Source: Ideonella sp. (GTDB lineage Bacteria; Pseudomonadota; Gammaproteobacteria; Burkholderiales; Burkholderiaceae_C). From it: a DNA stretch of 64,000 nucleotides. The notes under the pieces were generated by a model that was not told where the DNA came from, searched no databases, and was given only the letters and a program-made list of their open reading frames with translations. The DNA is taken from contig NZ_JADJDO010000027.1 in NCBI RefSeq assembly GCF_016702655.1, forward strand, positions 1 to 64,000. The letters are read 5' to 3'. Positions 52,817 to 60,345 of this stretch are shown here, in pieces. Position 1 is the first letter of the stretch, and each line of letters starts with the position of its first letter. A program made the position numbers and the translations under genes.

Positions 52817-53904
52817 CGCAACAACTCCAGCGCCGCCGCGACGATCGCCGCCGGCCGCACGCGCGCTGCCTCTTCGAGCGTCGGCGCGTAGCCGACCGGG
52901 ATGCGCGGCGCGCCGGCACGCCGCACCTTGCAGCCGACTGCCTCGGCCGCGCTGGCCGCGATCTCGGCGCCGAAGCCCGCCACCTGCACCGCCTCGTGCG
53001 TGACCAGCAGGCGCCCGGTGCGCGCCGCCGAGGCAAGCACGGTGTCGCGGTCCCAGGGCCAGAGCGTCGCGAGGTCGATGACCTCGGCCCGCACCCCCTG
53101 ATCGGCGAGCGCCTCGGCGGCCTCGAGCGCCCAGTGCAGTTGGCGCGACCAGCTCACGATGGTGAGGTCATCGCCGCGGTGGCAGACGCGCGCCTGGCCG
53201 AGTACGGCCGGCGCGTGCCCTGCGCTATCGGCATCTCGATGCGCCCACAGCTCCTTGTGCTCGAGGTAGGCCACCGGGTCGTCGCAAGCTATCGCCTGGC
53301 GCAGCAGCGCGGCGTTGTCGGCGGCACTCGATGGCGCGACGACGACCAGCCCCGGCAGGTGCGCGAACCAGGCCTCCATCGACTGCGAATGCTGCGCCGC
53401 CGACGCGCTCCAGATGCCTCCGGGCATGCGCAGCACCATCGGGACCCGGCCCTGGCCGCCGAACATGTAGCGGTTCTTGGCCGCCTGGTTGGCAATCTCG
53501 TCCATCGCGCACAGCGCGAAGTCCACCACCCGCAGCTCGACCACCGGACGGCAGCCGGCGAGCGCCAGCCCGACGCCGGCGCCGGCGATGGTGGCCTCGG
53601 AGATCGGCGTGTCGACCACGCGCTCGGGCCCGAAGCGCGCCTGCAGCCCTGCGTACTGGCCGAAGATGCCGCCGCGGCCGACGTCCTCGCCGAGGACGAC
53701 CACGCGCGCATCGGCCGCCATCGCGTCGGCGAGGGCGTCGCGCGCCGCCTCGGCGTAGGTCGGTCCGGCAGGCGCGGCGCGCACTGCAGACCCGTCGTGC
53801 CGCGCACTTCGGACGTCACCCTCGGGGCGGCCCGGCGGGCTCACTGGAGTACCTTCGTGCTGCGCACTCCGGTATTCGCCCTTGGGGCGGCCCGGCGTGC
53901 TCAT
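52813..53904 (-). CDS. 2-Oxoacid dehydrogenase E1 beta subunit, set 1 (with repeat-derived N-terminus)
   Basis: 363 residues. From about residue 48 it is an ordinary E1 beta (transketolase-like) subunit: TYAEAARDALADAMAADARV, VVLGEDVGRGGIFGQYAG, VVDTPISEATIAGAGVGLAL and VEVIDLATLWPWDRDTVLAS-type sequence. It completes the thiamine site with its alpha partner. The first 45 residues are two copies of a 20-residue unit (PGRPKGEYRSAQHEG and PGRPEGDVRSARHDG) encoded by a 60-bp repeat. The ATG at 53904 lies 2 bp after the alpha stop, so the repeat is in frame. A shorter native start may exist. Confidence 0.85.
   Translation of the reverse strand: MSTPGRPKGEYRSAQHEGTPVSPPGRPEGDVRSARHDGSAVRAAPAGPTYAEAARDALADAMAADARVVVLGEDVGRGGIFGQYAGLQARFGPERVVDTPISEATIAGAGVGLALAGCRPVVELRVVDFALCAMDEIANQAAKNRYMFGGQGRVPMVLRMPGGIWSASAAQHSQSMEAWFAHLPGLVVVAPSSAADNAALLRQAIACDDPVAYLEHKELWAHRDADSAGHAPAVLGQARVCHRGDDLTIVSWSRQLHWALEAAEALADQGVRAEVIDLATLWPWDRDTVLASAARTGRLLVTHEAVQVAGFGAEIAASAAEAVGCKVRRAGAPRIPVGYAPTLEEAARVRPAAIVAAALELLR
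53796..53903 (-). repeat. 60-bp tandem repeat inside a coding sequence
   Basis: Two GC-rich units starting at 53796 and 53856 (shared core GGGGCGGCCCGGCG) with a period of exactly 60 bp, so the reading frame is kept. Units like this recur between genes in Burkholderiales genomes as I recall them; here they extend an E1 beta protein. Confidence 0.7.
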
Positions 53905-53906
53905 GC

Positions 53907-54965
53907 TCAGTACCACCTTCCGTGGCCCAGGTCCTGCACGTCGGCGAACGCCGCCGCCGCATCGGGCAGCGGCGCTGCCGCCGCGGCCTGCACCGCAGCC
54001 TCGACCTCGGCGCGCACCTCGGCCTCGAGCGCGCGCAGCGCCGCGGCCGACCCGCCGAGTGCCACGAAGCGCGCTGCGGCGAGCGCGATCGGTTCGGCGG
54101 CCTGCGCCCGCGCCAGCTCATCGGCGTCGCGGTAGGGCGCCGGGTCGACCGAGACATGGCCCTTCAGGCGGTAGGTGACGGCATGCAGCAGCCTTGGTCC
54201 GTGCCCAGCTCGCACCTCGGCAAGCAGTTCGGCGGCGCAGTCGGAGACGGCCTCGACATCGTTGCCGTCCACGGTGGCGCCCTCGATGCCGATCGCACGC
54301 GCGCGCGCCGCGGCGCCGTCGCCTGCGGTCGTCGCGGCGCTCGCCGTGGTTGCCGACCAGCGGTTGTCCTCGCAGACGAAGAGCACCGGCAGCGTGTAGA
54401 CCTGGGCCCAGTTCAGCGCCTCGAGGAAGGGCCCGCGATTGATCGCACCGTCGCCGAAGAAGCAGGCGACGATCGCGTCGCGCCGCTGGAGCTTGAGCGC
54501 CTGCGCCGCGCCGACCGCGATCGTCATCCCGGCGGCGACGACGCCGTTTGCGCCCAGCATGCCGACGCCGAAGTCGGCGATGTGCATCGACCCCCCCTTG
54601 CCGCCGTTGCAGCCGCTCGCGCGGCCATGCAGCTCGGCCATCATGCGCTGCATGTCGGCGCCCTTGGCGAGGGTGTGGCCGTGGCCGCGGTGGGTGCTGG
54701 TGAGCAGGTCGGCCCGGCGCAGGTGGACGCCGACGCCTGCGGCCACCGCCTCCTGCCCGGTCGACAGGTGCAGCGGGCCGCGCACCGCGGCCCGGCTCCC
54801 GGCGGTCTGGCCGAACGCGGCGACGCCGCCCTGGCTCGCCTGCTCGGCAGCGTCCTCGAAGGCGCGGATGCGCCACATCGTGCGCAGCAGCGCGAGCAGG
54901 CGCTCGCGGCGCACCTGGGCCGGGCCGTCGGCGGTGCCCTGCTGCAGCGGCGCCGGCCCGGGCAC
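53907..54965 (-). CDS. 2-Oxoacid dehydrogenase E1 alpha subunit, set 1
   Basis: 352 residues of the thiamine-diphosphate-dependent E1 alpha family (acetoin/branched-chain/pyruvate type). MWRIRAFEDAAEQASQGGVA, LHLSTGQEAVAAGVGVHLR, and HRGHGHTLAKGADMQRMMAE with the phosphorylation-loop-like region, then the GDG...N thiamine motif CFFGDGAINRGPFLEALNWA to FVCEDN. GGKGGSMHI is the acetoin/pyruvate-type loop. It lies 2 bp from the set 2 beta gene and 2 bp from its own beta partner. Confidence 0.88.
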   Translation of the reverse strand: MPGPAPLQQGTADGPAQVRRERLLALLRTMWRIRAFEDAAEQASQGGVAAFGQTAGSRAAVRGPLHLSTGQEAVAAGVGVHLRRADLLTSTHRGHGHTLAKGADMQRMMAELHGRASGCNGGKGGSMHIADFGVGMLGANGVVAAGMTIAVGAAQALKLQRRDAIVACFFGDGAINRGPFLEALNWAQVYTLPVLFVCEDNRWSATTASAATTAGDGAAARARAIGIEGATVDGNDVEAVSDCAAELLAEVRAGHGPRLLHAVTYRLKGHVSVDPAPYRDADELARAQAAEPIALAAARFVALGGSAAALRALEAEVRAEVEAAVQAAAAAPLPDAAAAFADVQDLGHGRWY

Positions 54966-54967
54966 GA

Positions 54968-55945
54968 TCAGCCTGCGTTCATGGCGGCGCGCACCGCAGC
55001 GGCGATCGCGTGCTCGTCCGGAATGATCATCTTCTCGAGGTTACGCGCAAACGGGATCGGCACATTGGGCGTCGCGACGCGCGCGATCGGCGCCTTGAGC
55101 GAGCCGAACCCCTCCTCGGCGACGAGGGCTGCGATCTCGGCGCCGGAGCCGCAGAACTTCATTGCCTCGCTCGCAACGACGAGGCGCCCGGTCTTGGCCA
55201 CCGACGCGAGGATGCACGCCTTGTCCAGCGGCACGATGCAGCGCAGGTCGATGACCTCGACCGCCACGCCCTCGGCGGCAAGCGCCTCGGCGGCGAGCTG
55301 CGCGCGGCGCACCATCGCACCGATCGCGACCACGGTGGCATCGCTGCCCTCGCGCACGACCCTCGCCTCGCCGAGCGGGACGACGCTGTCGCCGTCGGCG
55401 ATGTCGTCGCGTGCGCCGTGGTAGAGCGCCATGTGCTCGAGGAAGAGCACCGGGTTGTCGTCGCGGATCGCGGCCTTGATCATGCCCTTGGCGTCGCTCG
55501 CATTGGATGGCATCGCGACCTTGATGCCCGGCAGGTGCGCGACCCACGCATGGTAGTCGTAGGCGTGGCCGTGGTAGGGGCCGACGCCGAACTTCGCGCG
55601 CACCACCAGCGGCACGCGCGCCTTGCCGGCGGAGTAGTAGTGCATCGCGCCGCCGTCGCAGCCGAGTTGCTGCAGCACGAGGCCGAGGTACTCGAGGAAC
55701 ATGATGTCGACGATCGGGCGCTTGCCCATCAGCGCGGCGCCGACGCCGGCACCGACGATCCCGCCCTCGGAGATCGGGGTGTCGATCACGCGCGTGTCGC
55801 CGAACTCCTCCCACAGGCCCTTGCACGAAGCGAGCGGCCCGCCGAAGCGCCCGATGTCCAGCCCCATGATGAACACCGCGGGGTCGCGCCGCATCTCCTC
55901 GGCGATGCCAGCCACCACCGCCTGCTGCAATGTGAGTCTGGGCAT
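54968..55945 (-). CDS. 2-Oxoacid dehydrogenase E1 beta subunit, set 2
   Basis: 325 residues. MPRLTLQQAVVAGIAEEMRR, VFIMGLDIGRFGGPLASCKG, VIDTPISEGGIVGAGVGAAL and LVVRAKFGVGPYHGHAYDYH show the E1 beta fold; VEVIDLRCIVPLDKACILAS is the C-terminal transketolase domain. No repeat-derived N-terminus here, in contrast to set 1. ATG at 55945 is one base after the alpha 2 stop. Sequence differs clearly from set 1 beta, so this is an old paralogue rather than a recent duplication. Confidence 0.88.
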   Translation of the reverse strand: MPRLTLQQAVVAGIAEEMRRDPAVFIMGLDIGRFGGPLASCKGLWEEFGDTRVIDTPISEGGIVGAGVGAALMGKRPIVDIMFLEYLGLVLQQLGCDGGAMHYYSAGKARVPLVVRAKFGVGPYHGHAYDYHAWVAHLPGIKVAMPSNASDAKGMIKAAIRDDNPVLFLEHMALYHGARDDIADGDSVVPLGEARVVREGSDATVVAIGAMVRRAQLAAEALAAEGVAVEVIDLRCIVPLDKACILASVAKTGRLVVASEAMKFCGSGAEIAALVAEEGFGSLKAPIARVATPNVPIPFARNLEKMIIPDEHAIAAAVRAAMNAG

Positions 55946-55946
55946 G

Positions 55947-56903
55947 TCAGGCTTTCGCGAAGACTTCGTCCAGGCCGAGATCCTCGGGCCCGGGCATGGG
56001 ATCGGACTGCGCCTTGCGCATCGCCGCGTCGACCTCGGCCGCGACCTCGGCACTCATGACTGCGAGCTGTGCTGCATCGAGCAGGCCCTCGGCCAGCAAC
56101 CGCGCCTCGTGCAGCGCGATCGGATCGCGCGCCTTCCAGGCCTGCACGTCCGCGTCGGTGCGGTAGGCGGCGGGGTCGGATGCCATGTGGCCGCCGACGC
56201 GGTAGGTGAGGGCGTCGATCAGCGTCGGCCCCTCGCCGCGGCGCGCACGCGCGATCGCCTCCTGCACCGCGGCATGGACCGCGACCACGTCGTTGCCGTC
56301 GACCTCGACCCCCGGCATGCCGAAACCTGCCGCGCGGTCGACGATCCTGCCGCCATGCTCGCGCTGCGACGGCGTCGAGATCGCGAACTGGTTGTTCTGG
56401 CACACATACACAACCGGCAGCTTGAGCACGGCAGCCAGGTTCAGCGCCTCGTGGAAGTTGCCCCGGCTCGCGGTGCCGTCGCCGAACACCGCGACTGCGA
56501 CGGCGCCCTTGCCGTCGAGCCTGGCGGCGAGCGCCGCGCCGGCGGCGTACTCGAGGGTCGGGCCGAGCGCGCCGGAGTACAGGCCGATGATGCCGAGCTC
56601 GATCGGGCTGCAGACATCGGAGCGGTAGCGCCCGCGCGAGTAGCTCGTCACGCGGCCGTCCAGGCCCGCCAGCAGGCGCGCGAGATCGCCGCCGCGCGCG
56701 CAGGCCGCCTGGAGCATGCCGCGGTAATGCGGCGCCAGCGCGTCGCCCTCGCGCAGGCCGTGGTAGCAGCCCGCGATCACCGCCTCTTCGCCGAGCGCGG
56801 CATGCCAGTGCCCGTCGGCGGCGCCGATCACGCGGTCGAGTTCGCGCGTGAGCAGCATCAGGCGGTGCAGCGCAATGCGGGTGCCGGCGTCCGGTTGATT
56901 CAT
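55947..56903 (-). CDS. 2-Oxoacid dehydrogenase E1 alpha subunit, set 2
   Basis: 318 residues. LHRLMLLTRELDRVIGAADG, then HWHAALGEEAVIAGCYHGLR, DALAPHYRGMLQAACARGGD and the thiamine motif VFGDGTASRGNFHEALNLAA to YVCQNNQFAIST. GGHMASDPAAYRTDADVQAW is the conserved C-terminal stretch. Shorter than set 1 alpha and with HYRG in place of HRGHG, so its substrate may differ. It follows the lipoyl-domain gene with a 197-bp spacer full of palindromic repeats. Confidence 0.88.
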   Translation of the reverse strand: MNQPDAGTRIALHRLMLLTRELDRVIGAADGHWHAALGEEAVIAGCYHGLREGDALAPHYRGMLQAACARGGDLARLLAGLDGRVTSYSRGRYRSDVCSPIELGIIGLYSGALGPTLEYAAGAALAARLDGKGAVAVAVFGDGTASRGNFHEALNLAAVLKLPVVYVCQNNQFAISTPSQREHGGRIVDRAAGFGMPGVEVDGNDVVAVHAAVQEAIARARRGEGPTLIDALTYRVGGHMASDPAAYRTDADVQAWKARDPIALHEARLLAEGLLDAAQLAVMSAEVAAEVDAAMRKAQSDPMPGPEDLGLDEVFAKA

Positions 56904-57017
56904 TTCAGTTGCTCCACCGCGCCTCGCGCGACCTGCGACGCATCAAACGATTGCTTTCGTCCCCGGCAGGGGAGCGGTCGCCGCAGGCGGCCAGGGGAGC
57001 GCGGCGCCGAAGCGGGC

Positions 57018-57049
57018 CGAACCCGATCCGGGTCTCCCGGTCGGGTTCG
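57018..57049. repeat. Palindromic repeat in the operon spacer
   Basis: CGAACCCGA (57018-57026) pairs with TCGGGTTCG (57041-57049), extended inward by CCGGG/CCCGG. It lies in the 197-bp gap between the lipoyl and E1 alpha 2 genes, with further GC-rich repeats at 57050-57095. Confidence 0.6.
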
Positions 57050-57100
57050 GAGCCCCCGCGGGGGGCGGCCGCTCGGCGGCCGGGGGCGGTCAGCTCCACG

Positions 57101-57343
57101 TCAGCCTCCGTTGGTGATGCGCGCGATGATCGCGCCCTTGGGCGCATCGCCGTCGGCGCCGACGAGGATTTCGGCCAGCGTACCGCTCGCCGGGCTCTCG
57201 ACCTCGACGTTGACCTTGTCGGTCATGACCTCGGCCAGCACCTCGCCCTCTGCGACCGGTTCGCCCGGGCGCTTGTGCCATGCGACGACCGTGCCGCCCT
57301 GCGAGTCGTTGCCGAAGTCGGGCATCAGGATGTCAATGTTCAT
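57101..57343 (-). CDS. Free-standing lipoyl-domain protein
   Basis: 80 residues forming one biotinyl/lipoyl domain: MNIDILMPDFGNDSQGGTVV, AWHKRPGEPVAEGEVLAEVM, then TDKVNVEVESPASGTLAEIL. The lysine of DKVNVE is the lipoylation site. In usual E2 proteins this domain is fused to the acyltransferase; here it is a separate small carrier next to a separate acyltransferase gene. It would shuttle the acyl group between E1, E2 and E3. Confidence 0.9.
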   Translation of the reverse strand: MNIDILMPDFGNDSQGGTVVAWHKRPGEPVAEGEVLAEVMTDKVNVEVESPASGTLAEILVGADGDAPKGAIIARITNGG

Positions 57344-57368
57344 GCGAGCCTCAGTCGAGCGCCGGGCC

Positions 57369-57422
57369 GCCCCAAGCCGACTGAGCGTCCCTCGGGGGCA
57401 GCGAACGCAGTGAGCTTGGGGC
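57369..57422. repeat. Palindromic repeat between the lipoyl and E2 genes
   Basis: GCCCCAAGC (57369-57377) and GCTTGGGGC (57414-57422) are perfect inverted arms around a 36-base GC-rich loop. It fills the 86-bp spacer. Confidence 0.6.
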
Positions 57423-57429
57423 AGTCATC

Positions 57430-58158
57430 TCAGAGTCCAAAGTCGATGTGCGCGGGTGCGCCGAGCAGCCCGTGCAATGTTTCGACGAATCGCGACGCCG
57501 GCAGGCCGTTGACCGCGCGGTGATCGAAGGTCAGGCTGGTCGGCATGGCCCAGGCGACCTCGACGCGATCGCCGCGCGCCAACGGCACGCGGCGGACAGC
57601 GCCGGTGCCCAGGATCGCGCACTGCGGGGCGAGCAGGATCGGCGTCGTCCAGCGCACGCTCGCCACCGCGCCGGCGTTGCTGAGCGTGAAGCTGCCACCC
57701 GATACGTCGGCGAGCGCGAGCCTGCCGGCGGCGGCCCGCGCTTCGAGGTCGCCGAGTTCGCGCACGATCGCCGCGAGCGGCTTGCTCCCGGCATCGCGCA
57801 GCACCGGCACGACGAGGTTGCCGTCGGGCAGCGCGATCGCGACGCCGAGGTTCACCGTTTCGTACTGGTGCAGTTCGCCGTCGATCAGTGCGCAGTTGAG
57901 GGCAGGGTGTTCGCGCAGCGCCTGCGCGACCGCCTTGACGAGCAGGTGGGTGAACGAGCAGCGCTCGGCCGCCGCGCGCCCGGCGTTGATCTGCTCGCGC
58001 AGCGCGACCAGCGCGTCGCATTCGGCCTCGCCGAGGAGCGTGACCGGCGCTGTCTCGAGGTGGCTGCGCAACAGGCGTTCGGCGGCGATGCGCTGCATCG
58101 GCGCAAGGCGGCGCACGCCTGCCTCAGGCCTCCCGTCCGCTCCCTGCGCAATCGCCAT
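57430..58158 (-). CDS. Free-standing 2-oxoacid dehydrogenase acyltransferase (E2 catalytic domain)
   Basis: 242 residues containing only the E2 catalytic domain, without lipoyl or long linkers. VRRLAPMQRIAAERLLRSHL is the start of the fold, FTHLLVKAVAQALREHPALN follows, then VNLGVAIALPDGNLVVPVLR and FTLSNAGAVASVRWTTPILL. The active-site region is LTFDHRAVNGLPASRF: the usual His-x3-Asp-Gly is His-x3-Asn-Gly. That substitution removes the Asp normally thought to position the active site, so activity or acyl specificity may be altered. First gene of the operon; ATG at 58158. Confidence 0.88.
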   Translation of the reverse strand: MAIAQGADGRPEAGVRRLAPMQRIAAERLLRSHLETAPVTLLGEAECDALVALREQINAGRAAAERCSFTHLLVKAVAQALREHPALNCALIDGELHQYETVNLGVAIALPDGNLVVPVLRDAGSKPLAAIVRELGDLEARAAAGRLALADVSGGSFTLSNAGAVASVRWTTPILLAPQCAILGTGAVRRVPLARGDRVEVAWAMPTSLTFDHRAVNGLPASRFVETLHGLLGAPAHIDFGL

Positions 58159-58182
58159 CGAACACACTCCGGGCCGATGAAT

Positions 58183-58205
58183 TGATAACATACGTTAATA
58201 ACAAG
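58183..58205. promoter_or_regulatory. Candidate operator in the divergent promoter region
   Basis: TTGATAACATACGTTAATAAC is AT-rich with near-symmetric core TAAC-ATAC-GTTA. It lies 25-45 bp upstream of the E2 gene and 58 bp before the divergent MarR gene, a fitting place for control of both. Confidence 0.5.
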
Positions 58206-58262
58206 CCGTGGGCGTGTCAAGCTGCGCTGCAGCAATCGGCGCCGCCGGCGGGAAAGGCAGGC

Positions 58263-58793
58263 ATGGAGCGCGCGCGAACGCCGGCAGCACGAACCTCGGT
58301 CGACCAGGACCTCGTGTTTCGCCTGCTGCGGCTCGTGAACCTGATCGCCAAGCCGTTCTTCAGCGAGCACGCGTCGCGCTACCACCTGTCGATCAACGAC
58401 TGGCGAGTCCTGGCCACGCTTGCCGCCGGCGGCGAGCTCGCTGCGAGCGACATCTGCGAGCAGACGGGAATGCACCCGATGAACGCCAGCCGCAGCGTTG
58501 CGCACCTGGCGCGCCTGGGCCGGGTCCGGCGCGGCGTCGATCCCCGCGACCGGCGTCGCAACCTGCTGCGCCTCACGGCGGCCGGCAGGCAGGTCTTCGA
58601 CAAGATCGCGCCCAGCGCGCAGCAGCGCGAGGAGATCGTGCACGGCATCCTGGGCCGCGCAGAGGCCGACGCGCTGCGCGCGCTGCTCGACAAGCTGATC
58701 GCTGGCGTGGCTGCCGAAGGCACGTTGCCCCGCGACAAGGCATTGCGCGCGCCGCGGGGACGCAAGGCGCCGAACCCGTCGCCTGGGCGCTAA
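58263..58793 (+). CDS. MarR-family transcriptional regulator of the dehydrogenase-TRAP operon
   Basis: 176 residues. LVFRLLRLVNLIAKPFFSEH and YHLSINDWRVLATLAAGGEL lead into the winged helix: SDICEQTGMHPMNASRSVAH (recognition helix) and LARLGRVRRGVDPRDRRRNL (wing with DxR). The final 25 residues are basic and probably disordered. Divergent from the E2-led operon, which it most likely represses until its effector appears. ATG 58263 is chosen over longer starts without homology. Confidence 0.85.
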   Translation: MERARTPAARTSVDQDLVFRLLRLVNLIAKPFFSEHASRYHLSINDWRVLATLAAGGELAASDICEQTGMHPMNASRSVAHLARLGRVRRGVDPRDRRRNLLRLTAAGRQVFDKIAPSAQQREEIVHGILGRAEADALRALLDKLIAGVAAEGTLPRDKALRAPRGRKAPNPSPGR

Positions 58794-58897
58794 ACTTCGC
58801 CCCTTGATTTCGCGGCGCGGGCGCAAAGGGGCGCCCGGGGCCGGCCGACGACCATCAGGCCCGGACGACCGGTGCCATAACGAGGAGGGGGCGGGCT

Positions 58898-60334
58898 TTG
58901 GGCAACTCGGCGACCGTCGTCGACCTCAATCGCGAGCCGCGCGGCGGGCGCGGTGCGATCCATATCGCCTACCTCGACCCGCCCTACAGCCGCTACTTTC
59001 AGGGCCTGTCGCAGCGGCTGGCACGCCGCACCGGGGGCGAGGTGCTGGCGCTGCTGTCGTCGCCGGCCTATGCGATGTACACCGGCGGCGACCGCCACCT
59101 CGTCTGGCCGCCCGGGGCGCTGGCCGACGCGCCGGCCCTGCCTGCCGATGCGGCGCACGCGCTGTGGTCGCAGCAGGCCGGCGACGCGCACTTTCGCGCC
59201 GTCTTCTGGCATGCGGTGGCGTGGCTGCGCGAGAAGTTTCGCGCGCACGGCATCCGCCTGTGCCTGGTGTTCTCGGATGCCAGGCCGTTCTCGCTCGCGG
59301 CGGCGGTCGCGGCGCGCGACTGTGGCGTGCGTTGCCTCTACGTGGAGCGCGGCGCGCTGCGCATGCGCACCGCGAGCCTGAGCGCGCAGGGGTTGAATGC
59401 GCGCTTCAGCCTCGACGCGGCACGCTTGCTGCAAGGAATCGAGGGCCTGCGCGAAGACGCGCCGCTTGGTGCGCGCCCGCAGGAGCCCTGGCTGAAGCTG
59501 AGGTTTGCGCGTTTCCTGGCCGCCAACGAATGGGCCTGCCGCGTGGCGCCCGACCGGCGTCTGCTGCAGCACAAGCGCTATGACCCGCTGTCCTATGCGC
59601 GCCTGTGGCTGTCCCAACGGTGGGCATCGTTCAAGCTGGCGCGCCGCTCCGACGCCGAGCCCCGCATCGATGAAGACGCGCCGGCCGTGCTGCTCCCGCT
59701 GCAGTTGCCGGCCGATTCGCAGTTCCGCCTGCACTCGCCCTTTGCGGACAACCAGGCCTTCATCGACTTCGTGGTGCAGCAGGCCCGCCTGATGGCGCCG
59801 CAGCTGCCGGTGCTCGTCAAGCGCCATCCGATGGACGGCGCGCATTACCGCCTGCCCCCCGGCGCGCGCTGGGTAGGCGGCAACCTGTCGCGCCTGTACG
59901 GACCCGGCCTGCTCGTGGTGTGCATCAACTCCACGGTCGGATTCGAAGCCGCGGCGCGTGGCGTGCCGGTGATCTGCTTCGGCCCGAGCTTCTACACCGC
60001 CAGCGCCGCGATCGCGCTCGCGCAGCGCGGCAACTTTGCGCAACTGCTGGCCGAGCGCATCGGCGCACCGCTCGATGTGGCCGGCGGGCGCGCGCTGCTT
60101 GCCGACGTGCTGCGCTGGTACCAGTCGCCGGGCGACACCTGGGGCTACACCGACGCCGACCTCGAGGCCACGGCCGACATCGCGCTGCAGCACTTCCGCG
60201 CCGCTGAAGCGCCGCACCAGCAACCGCAGTGGCTGCTCCAGATGCCACCGCGCGCGGTGGCCACGGCAGCCGAAGCGCCTGCACCGGTGCGCCAGCCGGC
60301 GGCAGTGGCATCGCGCCAGGCAAGCCAGGTCTGA
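58898..60334 (+). CDS. Capsule polysaccharide biosynthesis protein, KpsS/LipB-like
   Basis: 478 residues of the Capsule_synth (KpsC/KpsS) group, which build the beta-Kdo linker of group 2-type capsules. HIAYLDPPYSRYFQGLSQRL begins the first Rossmann-like half. The conserved LVKRHPMDGAHY and LVVCINSTVGFEAAARGVPV with CFGPSFY occur in the second half. A proline/alanine-rich tail closes the protein. Start is TTG at 58898 after GAGGAGGGGGCGG; a later ATG would remove conserved sequence. Confidence 0.75.
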   Translation: MGNSATVVDLNREPRGGRGAIHIAYLDPPYSRYFQGLSQRLARRTGGEVLALLSSPAYAMYTGGDRHLVWPPGALADAPALPADAAHALWSQQAGDAHFRAVFWHAVAWLREKFRAHGIRLCLVFSDARPFSLAAAVAARDCGVRCLYVERGALRMRTASLSAQGLNARFSLDAARLLQGIEGLREDAPLGARPQEPWLKLRFARFLAANEWACRVAPDRRLLQHKRYDPLSYARLWLSQRWASFKLARRSDAEPRIDEDAPAVLLPLQLPADSQFRLHSPFADNQAFIDFVVQQARLMAPQLPVLVKRHPMDGAHYRLPPGARWVGGNLSRLYGPGLLVVCINSTVGFEAAARGVPVICFGPSFYTASAAIALAQRGNFAQLLAERIGAPLDVAGGRALLADVLRWYQSPGDTWGYTDADLEATADIALQHFRAAEAPHQQPQWLLQMPPRAVATAAEAPAPVRQPAAVASRQASQV

Positions 60335-60345
60335 CGGCTCGCGGA

